The notes under the pieces were generated by a model. The model saw nothing but the letters and a program-made list of their open reading frames with translations. It had not been told where the DNA came from and made no database searches. Source: Kiritimatiellia bacterium (GTDB lineage: Bacteria > Verrucomicrobiota > Kiritimatiellia > JAAZAB01). From it: a stretch of DNA of 42,350 bases. The stretch covers positions 1 to 42,350 of the forward strand of contig JAQUMN010000033.1 in assembly GCA_028718125.1 (NCBI GenBank), given 5' to 3'. The translations under genes were made by a program, and so were the position numbers. This document shows positions 8,039 to 16,011 of this stretch, one piece after another (within the stretch, counting starts at the first letter, position 1; each line of letters opens with the position of its first letter).

Positions 8039-11000
8039 CTAATTTTTGTTATTCGCTTCCTTGTCGGTATACTCCGCCACAACTATCTCGTGAATATCGA
8101 AGTCCCTAACGTTGAATCGAACGGCGTCCCCCTCAATCGTCCATTTCGCCTCGGCCCGCGCCGAATATGGATAGTAAATATTTTTGACCGCTTTTCCAGG
8201 CAGATGTAATTTTATTTCCACGCCCCGCACCGGATTTGTCTTGGAATTGATGTTCAGCAAATGAACCAAAGCCCTGCCCTGCTCGTCCTGGAACCGCAGG
8301 GCGGCTTCCACATAATGCGGACAGTTTCCAACTTCCATGGGCAATCCCGCATGCTCAAACTCAAGCCCGCGTCTAACTGCGGAAGCGATCAATTCTCTCG
8401 CCCCATCCCAGAATTCCAAATAGCACGGGTCAACCGTCCAGCCGATGGTATTGTAACTCAGGCCGGGATATATTGGGGAAATAAAGACGGACAGCCCCTT
8501 CCCGTATCTGTTTTCCACCATCGCCGGGGAACCATCTTCCCAAGTGGCAACAGTTTTCCCTTTTGTCGGCTTGACGACATCATAACCGATGGACTGCTCA
8601 TATTCAGCCGTCTCTTTCCCCTGCGCATATTTTTCGTATTCCTGATCAACCAGCCTTATCTTGTCCACCTTCGCCGGTTTCACATCACGCTCCACGAAAC
8701 GCCAGAACTCGTCCTTGTCCCGCATCTCCGTTTTCACGTAGTCCGCGCCAAACACATCCGCCAGCGCGTAGTTGGCCAGGGATATATCCCACTGATTATG
8801 CAGACTCGCGGTTCCGCTTGAGATCAGGATCCCTCCATCTCTGACCCAATCTTTTAACAGTTGCTCCTCAGTTTGCGCCAAGGACTTGGCATCGGACAGA
8901 ATCGCCACCTTATATCGTCCGATCTTTTCCTTCGTCAAAGTCTCCAGCCACAGGATATCAACCGGTAAATGCGACTGCACAAGCGTCTCCCAGATCCCCT
9001 GCTGGTTCTGGGTATAACGATGTTTTCGACTACTACTACTATCTCCCAAACTGTCCGGAGAACCCTTGCCGTAGCTCAAGGTCGTCGTGCGGCCTGAATA
9101 TAGCAGAGCAATCAGCTTGGGACTTTCCGCCTGCATCAGGTAATCGCTGATGGCCCGGCCTTTCTGGAATTGTCTTTCGGCAGCATCAAAGCGCCCTTTT
9201 TCCCAGGCGTTCATATGACCCCACGGCCTTTTTTCTATTTGCATCCAAGTCATCTCAAAGAAGAACTGACCGTGCAGGAAGCTTGAGGCGAAGCCTCGTT
9301 CCACGCTCGCATTGCCGTAGGCCTGGTGAGTATAAAACTGACCGTGGACAGGTCTGGTTTCACCGTCGAGGTGCATCTCAAGGTTGAAGTTATTTTCCGA
9401 GGAATGGTCGCTATAACTCTGCGGGCCATAACTACCAAGCGCATAGCCAAGCTTTGGATAGGCTGAAATGTAGGTTGATGTTCCCTTGACATATCTTGAA
9501 CCCAAATTGTAAAGCAATTCCGTGCTCATCCGCATTTGTTTCAGCCAGTCGGCCGTCTCGCCATACTCATCCATGCCTTTATCGGCCACAAATTCCATAT
9601 ACTCCGCGAACAAAAATTTTTCCTTCCGGCCTTCATCATTCATCGCGGGTATTTTAACCGCTTTTATATCATTGATTCCAAAACCGGCCAGTTCCCGAGG
9701 ACTGTACTTCCGACCCAAATACTCCCGGAATTCCCCGTCATTCATATAACCTTTGCCTTCCCGTTTGCCATGCGCCCAACTGAGACACTCCTCGGACCAG
9801 AATCCGCCAAGCCATTCATAGTTTCCCCTGCGCATGATGTCATACTCGAAACTCGCCTTATCATTAATCGTCGTGGTATTCCGCCGCCATTCAGGCAGAA
9901 CCTTCATGTGTTCTTCCGTAAACAGGGGCGAATAGTCCTCTACCTTGGCAAGATGAGCGGAATATTTCTCATATGCCGGCGCCTCCCCCTTGAAGACCCG
10001 CGCAAAAAGACCATCGGTATATCCCATGAAACCGGTTACGCCAGCATAACCGGCCTGGCGGATGATCTGGCTCATTTGGGAATGAGTAAGATCACCATAG
10101 TGGAACAACCTGCCCAGAAAGGCGTTGTATTTTTTTGTAAGCCAATAAAAATTTTCCTTTTCCCTTAAGAAATCCTGCTGACTTATTCCTTTTTCGCTCT
10201 TCCCGCCTGTTTTTATTTCGCCTGTGGCCAACTCGCAGAGCATTTGCATGGGGATATAATCGTAATACGCGATTGTCCCCGTAGTGGGTAACTTTTCATG
10301 GAATTTCTTTGCGGCGCTCTGCAAAGCGGGTATTACACTCTCGTTCCCGATATGCCCAAGGGCCCTTACCACGCAGGCCCTTTCTTCCCGGGTTATGTTT
10401 TCATCCTCTAATTTTTTAATGAGCGTAGGTATGGCCTTTTTACTCTTCAGCCAGCCCAGGGCAAGAATCGCGTTCTGAAGGATGTGGTAATCTTTGTCGC
10501 TCAACTTGCCAATCAGAAAGTCTTCGGCCTTTTCATCGCCAATCATTCCCAATGCCTGGACTATTCTTCTTTTCGTCGGCGTGTCTTTGGCGTCTACACC
10601 CGCCTTTAAAAGCTCTGGCACGGCCTCCTTGGCCTGCATCCAGGAAAGGGCATAAATGGCGTTCCTTCTTAGCGGATATTCTCCGTCTTTGAGGACCGCT
10701 ATCAGCGCCGATATCGCCCGCCGATCCCCGATCCTTCCCAGTTCCAGGGCCGCTTCGGCCCTTGACGGTCGGTCTTCACGGCTCAGTTGCTTTATCAACT
10801 CGGGAACTTTACTTACATCTTCCTGCCGCTCTTTTTCCAATCTCGCTTTCGCGGCCTTCGTCTTTAGCGGGCCGATGATTTGCTCAAGCTCCTCCGCTTC
10901 TTTACGGCAGGACTCAACCACATTGGTGAAAATAAATCTTCCCTTCCATTCCGGCGTCTTCTCCAACTCGGCCGCCCCCATTTTATTTATCTCGGTTTTC

Positions 11001-11986
11001 TTCTCCCTCTTGCTCAGCTCATAAACAACATCCAGCCTGTTCGTGAGAGCGGCAACCCTCTCCTCTAACTTCATGCTGCTTTTCAGCAGGTCGCCGGCGG
11101 CGTAAGGCATCAAGCCCCTGATCCGATACAACAAGTCGTCCAACGACGCTTGCTCTTCAAACATTTGCGCGGTCAATATGCCCGGCTTTGAGTCAAATCC
11201 CCGTTCGTCATGCGTCCAGTCCCAGGTTCGTTCTCTCCTTAACACTTTCAGTCTTACTTCTTCGCTTATGACGTTATCCCCGCCGGCTTCCCTTGACGAT
11301 TTCGCCGTTATCCACCCGATGCTGTTTAAAAGCAGTTTCTCGTCGTTGGAAGGAATGGGATATATTTCTTTTCCATCGCCGTCTATCCCGATCCAGGGAC
11401 CGATAAAGACCACCCGGCCTTTGCCGACCTGCCCACAGGCGATGGCTACGTCATCATTGGAATCGCGCGCAACAACTTCTCCGTCCGGCCCCAATCGCAT
11501 GACCGCGTGGTCATTGAATGGAGTCATAAACTTCTCCGGAAGCCCTTGAGCAATGGGATGGTTTTTGTCGGCAATGATAATCCCCGGCCCGTTTGATTTA
11601 TTGTAGGCCCAGGCTATTTCCGGGAATATGGGCCGGATACTGCTCCTAGCCGCAACCCCGCAACGGAACATGGAAAAGATGACCCCGCCGCCGCGCTTCT
11701 GCACAAATTCCACAAGATGCATCCTGCCTTGTAAATTAAGCCAGTCGTATCCACTCCAGCCGCCGCCAAAAAAAAGGACATCATAATCATAAATCTTCCC
11801 TGCGCTGACATCTTTGCCCGTAAAGGTCCCCGCCTCCATGCCTTTTTCTTCCAAAGTCCGGGTTATCTCTTTCACTGCAACATCTCTCGCATTCTGGGAG
11901 AAAACGCCAACCTTTGTAGCCCCATAACCGGAATTCACCGCCGCCAACATTGCCGTCGTTAACGCCATGGATATAAACTTGTTCAT
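8039..11986 (-). CDS. Secreted ThuA-like / HEAT-repeat / glycoside hydrolase fusion (1315 aa)
   Basis: The start is the ATG at 11986, 7 bases after GAGGG; a TTG one codon earlier would be too close. Residues 1-23 are a signal peptide ending GYGA. Residues 25-250 form a ThuA/glutamine-amidotransferase-like domain (YDVLFFGGGWSGYDWL, VIFSMFRCG with a Cys, GKGRVVFIGPW). Residues about 400-580 are HEAT/PBS-lyase repeats (RAEAALELGRIGDRRAISAL and four or five more copies). From about 620 a GH42-like barrel follows (FHYGDLTHSQMSQIIRQAGY, GFWSEECLSW with a candidate acid/base Glu), then a trimerisation-type domain (LLKDWVRDGGILISSGTA) and a beta C-terminus ending near FDIHEIVVAEY. It probably acts outside the cytoplasm on a polysaccharide. 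A truncated paralogue lies at 1301-1683. Confidence 0.75.
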   Translation of the reverse strand: MNKFISMALTTAMLAAVNSGYGATKVGVFSQNARDVAVKEITRTLEEKGMEAGTFTGKDVSAGKIYDYDVLFFGGGWSGYDWLNLQGRMHLVEFVQKRGGGVIFSMFRCGVAARSSIRPIFPEIAWAYNKSNGPGIIIADKNHPIAQGLPEKFMTPFNDHAVMRLGPDGEVVARDSNDDVAIACGQVGKGRVVFIGPWIGIDGDGKEIYPIPSNDEKLLLNSIGWITAKSSREAGGDNVISEEVRLKVLRRERTWDWTHDERGFDSKPGILTAQMFEEQASLDDLLYRIRGLMPYAAGDLLKSSMKLEERVAALTNRLDVVYELSKREKKTEINKMGAAELEKTPEWKGRFIFTNVVESCRKEAEELEQIIGPLKTKAAKARLEKERQEDVSKVPELIKQLSREDRPSRAEAALELGRIGDRRAISALIAVLKDGEYPLRRNAIYALSWMQAKEAVPELLKAGVDAKDTPTKRRIVQALGMIGDEKAEDFLIGKLSDKDYHILQNAILALGWLKSKKAIPTLIKKLEDENITREERACVVRALGHIGNESVIPALQSAAKKFHEKLPTTGTIAYYDYIPMQMLCELATGEIKTGGKSEKGISQQDFLREKENFYWLTKKYNAFLGRLFHYGDLTHSQMSQIIRQAGYAGVTGFMGYTDGLFARVFKGEAPAYEKYSAHLAKVEDYSPLFTEEHMKVLPEWRRNTTTINDKASFEYDIMRRGNYEWLGGFWSEECLSWAHGKREGKGYMNDGEFREYLGRKYSPRELAGFGINDIKAVKIPAMNDEGRKEKFLFAEYMEFVADKGMDEYGETADWLKQMRMSTELLYNLGSRYVKGTSTYISAYPKLGYALGSYGPQSYSDHSSENNFNLEMHLDGETRPVHGQFYTHQAYGNASVERGFASSFLHGQFFFEMTWMQIEKRPWGHMNAWEKGRFDAAERQFQKGRAISDYLMQAESPKLIALLYSGRTTTLSYGKGSPDSLGDSSSSRKHRYTQNQQGIWETLVQSHLPVDILWLETLTKEKIGRYKVAILSDAKSLAQTEEQLLKDWVRDGGILISSGTASLHNQWDISLANYALADVFGADYVKTEMRDKDEFWRFVERDVKPAKVDKIRLVDQEYEKYAQGKETAEYEQSIGYDVVKPTKGKTVATWEDGSPAMVENRYGKGLSVFISPIYPGLSYNTIGWTVDPCYLEFWDGARELIASAVRRGLEFEHAGLPMEVGNCPHYVEAALRFQDEQGRALVHLLNINSKTNPVRGVEIKLHLPGKAVKNIYYPYSARAEAKWTIEGDAVRFNVRDFDIHEIVVAEYTDKEANNKN

Positions 11987-12200
11987 CAATTGTCCCTCTT
12001 ATTGTTATTTGGCCCATCTTCCATCGAATACAGTCTGCTGCGAACCGCAGCCGATCAGCCGTGAACTAACGATCATTAAACCGCTCCTCCAGGTCTTTTT
12101 CTGTTTCAACCCCGGCAATGTCATAAGAACCTCCGGGAGACATTTCAAACAAAACCCATTTGTTTCTGAAGCCCGTTTACCTGGGAATTCATTCGGAAGT

Positions 12201-12353
12201 CTAGAAAGGATATTTTTTCCGTATTTCCTGGCTGACGGCCAAAATTTCATCGCACATTGCGGTGGTTGCCTCCTGACTGTGTCCTGCGGCGCCCCGATCG
12301 TGATACCATCCGGCGATAAATCCACCTTCGGGTCGGCCCAACGCCGCAACCAT
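12201..12353 (-). pseudogene. 3' remnant resembling a uroporphyrinogen-decarboxylase-family protein
   Basis: Right behind the stop of the Gfo/Idh/MocA gene a minus frame reads MVAALGRPEGGFIAGWYHD, then RGAAGHSQEATTAMCDEIL and a short helical end, stopping at 12201. This resembles the C-terminal end of UroD-family proteins, where a GGF/YI strand and a closing helix finish the barrel. No upstream part is present; further upstream this frame overlaps the end of the dehydrogenase and is not UroD-like. It looks like the tail of a deleted gene. The remaining stretch to 12000 holds no recognisable gene. Confidence 0.45.
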
Positions 12354-12369
12354 CCTGCGGCAGTACCGG

Positions 12370-13425
12370 CTACCGGAGGCGGACTTCCTTGCCACTGGCC
12401 GAGGATGCATAAATGGCGTCCAGGATGCGTTGGACCACCAGCGACTGGTCCATGGTGCAGAGCGGCTTATCCTTGCCAAGAATGGCATCCAGCCAGTTGA
12501 ACTGGCGGCTCTCGTAGCGATGCGGAATCTTCACGTTCTGCGGAACCACCACCTCGTATTCACCCGAGGGCTTCGCCTGACGGAAAAGTTTCAAGGGGGC
12601 CAGAGAAGCTCCCGCCTCGGTCCCGTAGAGTTCCACGTTGTTGCGGTCAGCCTGTTCCTGATGGAGGACCCAGGAAATGTTCAGTTCAAGCGTTGCCTGG
12701 TTGCGGAACTTGATCAGCCCGGTGGCAAAATCCTCGACATCGAATTTCAGTCTGGCATTGCAGTCTGATTTACCCCATCCGCCTTCGCCAATGCCCCGGT
12801 GCCCGAATTTGCCATAGATCTGCCCGCTGACCGAGACAGGTTCCCAGTTGTCAATCAGATACAGGGTCAGATCCAGATTATGCACCCCGATATCGAGCAT
12901 GCATCCGCCGCCGGAGAGCTTCTTGTTGACGAACCAGGTGCCGAACTTGGGCGAGCCCATTCGGCGATACCAGAACGCCTTGGCGTGATAGATTTCGCCC
13001 AGTTCGCCGCGGTCGACGAGTTCCTTCAGCATCTGCGAATCCTGACGGTAGCGCTGGTTCATGCCAAGCATAAGCACCTTCTGCTTGCGTCTGGCTGCAT
13101 CCACGACCCGCCTGGCTTCCGCATATTTCAGGGCAAATGGTTTATCCAGCAGCACGTGTTTGCCCGCCTGGAGGGCGGCCAGGCTGACCGGGGCATGCAG
13201 CACATTGGGTAGGGCGATGACCACGGCATGCAGGTCCGGGTCGGCTACGAGATCCGTCCATTGCTCATACGCTTTCGGGATGGCGTACTTCTTTTTTAAA
13301 GCGTCCCGGCGTTCGGGGTTAATCTCGGCCACCGCCGCCAGGGAGGCGCCGCTGTAGCGATGGATGGCGTTGCAGTGATCGTCGGCAATGGCGCCGGCGC
13401 CGATGATTCCAACGTTGATGGTCAT
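12370..13425 (-). CDS. Gfo/Idh/MocA family NAD(P)-dependent oxidoreductase
   Basis: A 351-aa protein. The ATG at 13425 is preferred over an upstream ATG at 13461 because AAGGAA precedes it and the product then begins directly with the Rossmann strand TINVGIIGAGAIADDHC. The family motif appears as LLDKPFAL around residue 100 (Asp-Lys-Pro in place of Glu-Lys-Pro), and the C-terminal catalytic helix as GGGCMLDIGVHNLDLTLYL, with the usual Asp and His. It probably oxidises or reduces a hydroxyl of a sugar, cyclitol or derivative in the cytoplasm. Its neighbours are the isomerase-like gene upstream (170 bases, with a palindromic element between) and, downstream, the UroD-like remnant and the giant hydrolase. 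The substrate cannot be told. Confidence 0.88.
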   Translation of the reverse strand: MTINVGIIGAGAIADDHCNAIHRYSGASLAAVAEINPERRDALKKKYAIPKAYEQWTDLVADPDLHAVVIALPNVLHAPVSLAALQAGKHVLLDKPFALKYAEARRVVDAARRKQKVLMLGMNQRYRQDSQMLKELVDRGELGEIYHAKAFWYRRMGSPKFGTWFVNKKLSGGGCMLDIGVHNLDLTLYLIDNWEPVSVSGQIYGKFGHRGIGEGGWGKSDCNARLKFDVEDFATGLIKFRNQATLELNISWVLHQEQADRNNVELYGTEAGASLAPLKLFRQAKPSGEYEVVVPQNVKIPHRYESRQFNWLDAILGKDKPLCTMDQSLVVQRILDAIYASSASGKEVRLR

Positions 13426-13444
13426 GGTTTTTCCTTTATTAATC

Positions 13445-13574
13445 AGTCCATAACAGTCCATACACTGAAAACAGGGAGAGCCGACTTCATGTCGGCTATA
13501 GCCGGTGTTCCGCCGGAGGCGGATCCGCCTGTGGCGGAAAAACCGGCTCTACCATGTATGGACTGTTATGGACT
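13445..13574. repeat. Long palindromic intergenic element with 19-bp perfect terminal repeats
   Basis: The arms 13445-13463 (AGTCCATAACAGTCCATAC) and 13556-13574 are perfect reverse complements. Inside are nested hairpins: AGCCGAC/GTCGGCT, TTCCGCC/GGCGGAA and the palindrome AGGCGGATCCGCCT. It fills almost the whole gap between the isomerase-like gene and the dehydrogenase. It may be a MITE-like or REP-like element and could attenuate or stabilise the transcript. No clear target duplication is seen. Confidence 0.8.
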
Positions 13575-13594
13575 CCCTTTAAGTTACGGACTGT

Positions 13595-14335
13595 TTACCG
13601 CCCCAGCTTGCGAATATAATTAATGCAGGATTTCGCGCTCTCCATCGGGCCGATAGCGAACTGTTCCTGTTCGACGACGTACCATTGCACGCAGGTTTCC
13701 TTCTCGAGGATATCGAAAATCGCCGGCCACTTGACCGATCCTTCACCCACGGCGACCTTGGGATTGTTGGGGCTGAATTCCTTGACATGCACCGTCTCGA
13801 GGCGCTTGCTGTACTTTCGCAGAATGGCGGCGACATCCTGCCCGGCGCAGGTGGCCCAGCCGATATCCAGTTGCACCAGGAAGTCGTCCGGCGTTTCGGA
13901 GAATATGCGGTCGAACTTGGTTACGCCGTTCTCAAGGTCGAACTCATGCGTATGATTATGGAAGCCGACGCGCATCCCGCACGCCTTGGCGCGAACATGT
14001 GCGGCGTTCAGGCGGTCGATGGTCTGGGACAGGTTCTTGAGGTCGGCGCCGGGGACAATCAGGCGGTCGTTGCCGAGGAGCTTGTTCATCGCCACGGTTT
14101 TCTCGAAGGCGTCGCCTTCCAAGGCGTCCAATCCAAGGTGCACGCCCGCGCAACACAGCGCGAAGTCGGCGAGCAATCTTCGCAGGGTGATTCCGTCAAT
14201 GTTGTAGTAGCCGGCGAACTCCACGCCTGCATACCCCATGGCGGCGACCTTGCGCAGTGTTCCGGGAACGTCCGTGGGGGCCACGTCGCGGAGCGAATAA
14301 AGCTGAATGGCTACCGGAATCTTGTTCTTCGGCAT
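13595..14335 (-). CDS. Sugar phosphate isomerase/epimerase-like TIM barrel (AP endonuclease 2 family)
   Basis: A 246-aa protein. The ATG at 14335 follows AGGAGA by 7 bases and gives the typical start of this family (KIPVAIQLYSLRD). An in-frame ATG at 14395 lies further up without such a site. Metal-site motifs are visible in order: GYAGVEFAGYY, VGFHNHTHEFD, VQLDIGWATCAGQD, RLETVHVKEF, VGEGSVKW and YVVEQEQF, consistent with a divalent-metal sugar isomerase, epimerase or dehydratase (IolE/IolI-like group). It is the first gene of the minus-strand run, divergent from the AraC-type regulator, so it is likely under that regulator's control. A keto-sugar or inosose substrate would fit with the following Gfo/Idh/MocA gene; this is inference. 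Confidence 0.85.
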   Translation of the reverse strand: MPKNKIPVAIQLYSLRDVAPTDVPGTLRKVAAMGYAGVEFAGYYNIDGITLRRLLADFALCCAGVHLGLDALEGDAFEKTVAMNKLLGNDRLIVPGADLKNLSQTIDRLNAAHVRAKACGMRVGFHNHTHEFDLENGVTKFDRIFSETPDDFLVQLDIGWATCAGQDVAAILRKYSKRLETVHVKEFSPNNPKVAVGEGSVKWPAIFDILEKETCVQWYVVEQEQFAIGPMESAKSCINYIRKLGR

Positions 14336-14456
14336 CTTTGTGTCTCCTGATGCGGTTGGCTTTATGTTCTCTTGTATTGCACTAATATATTTCATACGTT
14401 ATATTTTTTCTTATTTTGAAAATAGCGGGATTAATTTCCGATTGTGGGTACATTTT
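14336..14456. promoter_or_regulatory. Divergent promoter region between isomerase operon and araC-type gene
   Basis: These 121 bases are clearly more AT-rich than the flanks and separate two divergent start codons. On the minus strand TATAAC and TATATT hexamers are possible -10 sites. A small imperfect palindrome around 14425-14440 (CGGGATTAATTTCCG) could be an operator. The exact promoter is not determined. Confidence 0.5.
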
Positions 14457-15311
14457 ATGTTACACCATATTCATCGGCACACTATAACGATCATTGCGAT
14501 AAAGGTAGACCGCGTTTTTCTCAATGCACCGCGAACACGCGGAAGCATTACCAACTGCGACATGTTTTCGGTTTACACGGAAGGCGGCCCGCACTATTGT
14601 TTGAATAAACACCTTTATGCCGTTACCCCACCTATGTGCATCTTGATTCCCCGCGGCACCTGGGACCAGGATCAGCAGAGGGGCAACATCAACGGCCTTT
14701 ATGCGATTTTTAACGGGCATGGGTTGATCGGCTCAGATCCGCAGAATCCCCGGCATACGCGCGTGTCCTTCGACGACCAGCAAATGTCCGTGCCTTTCCT
14801 TAAACCCATCTCAACGGCTGACGCCGCCTCCTTAATCGAACATTTCCAAGCCATTCAGTCCATTTATGGAAATGCCCTGACCGATAAAATCCAAAAAGCG
14901 TCCTTATTCCTGCGAGCGCTGGCGCTATATTGCGAGGCAACACCTCGCGGCCATGGAACCAATATTCATCGAGAGGCGGTGCGATTGAAGGAACTGATTG
15001 AAAATGAGGCATTCAAAGACAAAGCCATGGAAGATATTTACAGTCAATTATTATTGACCGCAAAACATGCGGGGATGTTGTTTCAGAAAGCATTTTGTAT
15101 GAGTCCTGTTGCCTATCGGCTTACCTTGCGCCTGTCTCACGCCCGAGAATTGCTCATTTCAACCCAATTGAACGTCAACGAAGTTGCAGCCGCCGTAGGC
15201 TTCAAAGATCCCCATTATTTCGCACGCATTTTCCACAAGCGTTACGGCCTGGCGCCTTCCAAAATCATTGCCGATTTCAGCGTTAAGCGACTGGCTTCAG
15301 ACGATAAATGA
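14457..15311 (+). CDS. AraC-family transcriptional regulator
   Basis: A 284-aa protein taken from the ATG at 14457; an upstream in-frame ATG at 14307 would overlap the divergent gene. The ribosome site is weak. Residues 1-170 form a putative effector-binding domain (MCILIPRGTWDQDQ suggests a cupin-like sensor). The last 100 residues are a double helix-turn-helix of AraC type: MEDIYSQLLLTAKHAGMLFQ, then RLSHARELLIST and LNVNEVAAAVGFKDPHYFAR, ending FHKRYGLAPSK. Its divergent position implies control of the glycosidase/isomerase run on the other strand, probably with a sugar ligand. The promoter region lies in the 121 bases between the two genes. Confidence 0.88.
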   Translation: MLHHIHRHTITIIAIKVDRVFLNAPRTRGSITNCDMFSVYTEGGPHYCLNKHLYAVTPPMCILIPRGTWDQDQQRGNINGLYAIFNGHGLIGSDPQNPRHTRVSFDDQQMSVPFLKPISTADAASLIEHFQAIQSIYGNALTDKIQKASLFLRALALYCEATPRGHGTNIHREAVRLKELIENEAFKDKAMEDIYSQLLLTAKHAGMLFQKAFCMSPVAYRLTLRLSHARELLISTQLNVNEVAAAVGFKDPHYFARIFHKRYGLAPSKIIADFSVKRLASDDK

Positions 15312-15407
15312 TTAGTTGTCAGTGATCAGTGAAAATTACAAAACGTACATCGGCGGACGACAGGGGGGAAGGCGAGGCAACGAAACAAACGTCGGCCCAC
15401 GCGCGGC

Positions 15408-15611
15408 GCGTGGCATGCGCCCTTCATGACGAATTCCAAGAGCGAGATCGTCAAAATCGGCCTGGATCTGGGCGTGAATTACGCCGAGACCTGGAACTGT
15501 TACCGCGGCAAGGATACACCTTGCGGCGTGTGCCCGTCCTGCGTGGAACGCCGCACCGCCTTCGCGGCGCTGAAGATCAGCGACCCGGCTGCAGAACGGA
15601 TGAGGGACTGA
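15408..15611 (+). pseudogene. queC: queC 3' fragment (7-cyano-7-deazaguanine synthase C-terminus)
   Basis: The frame reads HAPFMTNSKSEIVKIGLDLG followed by a TWNCYRG motif and CGVCPSC, then RRTAFAAL. This matches the last 60 residues of QueC, whose final domain binds zinc through one Cys before and three Cys in CGxCxxC. Homology extends upstream of the only ATG (15426), so the piece is a 5'-truncated gene and not a small intact one. The N-terminal ATP-pyrophosphatase domain (SGGxDS) is absent. The sequence before 15408 and after the stop at 15611 is low-complexity, with many GACGG-like units. Confidence 0.75.
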
Positions 15612-16011
15612 AGACGGACGACAGACGGCAGACGACGGACCGGAGAAGATAAAAGAATGACGCCAGACCATGCGGAACACGTGAGCACTTAACGCCTTAA
15701 TGGGCGGACTCTTGTAGCTGCGGTCCGGCATAGCCGGATGGCCGCCGAAAGAATCCATGCCCCTGGTCGCCTAAGTATGCATCGGTGTAAATACACCAAC
15801 GTATGGACCGGCATGGAGATCCCTCGACTTCGCCCGGGATGACAGGCTTTCCTCTGTCATTCCGAGCGGAGCGTAGCGAAGTCGAGGCATCTCGTGTTTG
15901 AGGTTAATACGTTAGCGAACTTATGAGCCGGTGTACTAAGGCGCGCCGAAGGCGGGCGGGCGCGGCTACCTAAAAACAATTTCCTGTCAGGCTGTCGCCC
16001 GTCGTCTGTCT
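15612..16011. other. Repeat-rich intergenic stretch without a gene
   Basis: No coding signal was found. The stretch begins with degenerate GACGGACGACAGACGG-like units, then has small hairpins (TCCGGCATAGCCGGA; GGTGTAAATACACC near 15784-15797), a larger inverted repeat listed separately, and ends with a GTCGCCCGTCGTCTGTC stretch that mirrors the opening units. It separates two genes that converge (araC-type and Gfo/Idh/MocA), so transcripts from both strands may end here. Confidence 0.6.
15816..15893. repeat. Inverted repeat element with CTCGACTTCGC arms
   Basis: The arms GAGATCCCTCGACTTCGC (15816-15833) and GCGAAGTCGAGGCATCTC (15876-15893) are complementary at 17 of 18 positions, around a core with TGTCATTCCGAGCGGAGCG. 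Elements of this type are scattered between genes in many environmental bacterial genomes. It could fold as a long hairpin in RNA from either strand. Confidence 0.7.

Noticed and set aside
9027..9045. ACT trinucleotide run
   Set aside because: Four to five units that encode a Ser stretch in the large secreted protein; too short to matter.
15426..15611. Small intact 61-aa zinc-ribbon protein
   Set aside because: QueC similarity continues upstream of this ATG, so it is a truncated gene rather than an independent small protein.
15612..16011. CRISPR-like array from the GACGG-type units
   Set aside because: The units are degenerate, not evenly spaced and have no unique spacers; no cas genes are present.
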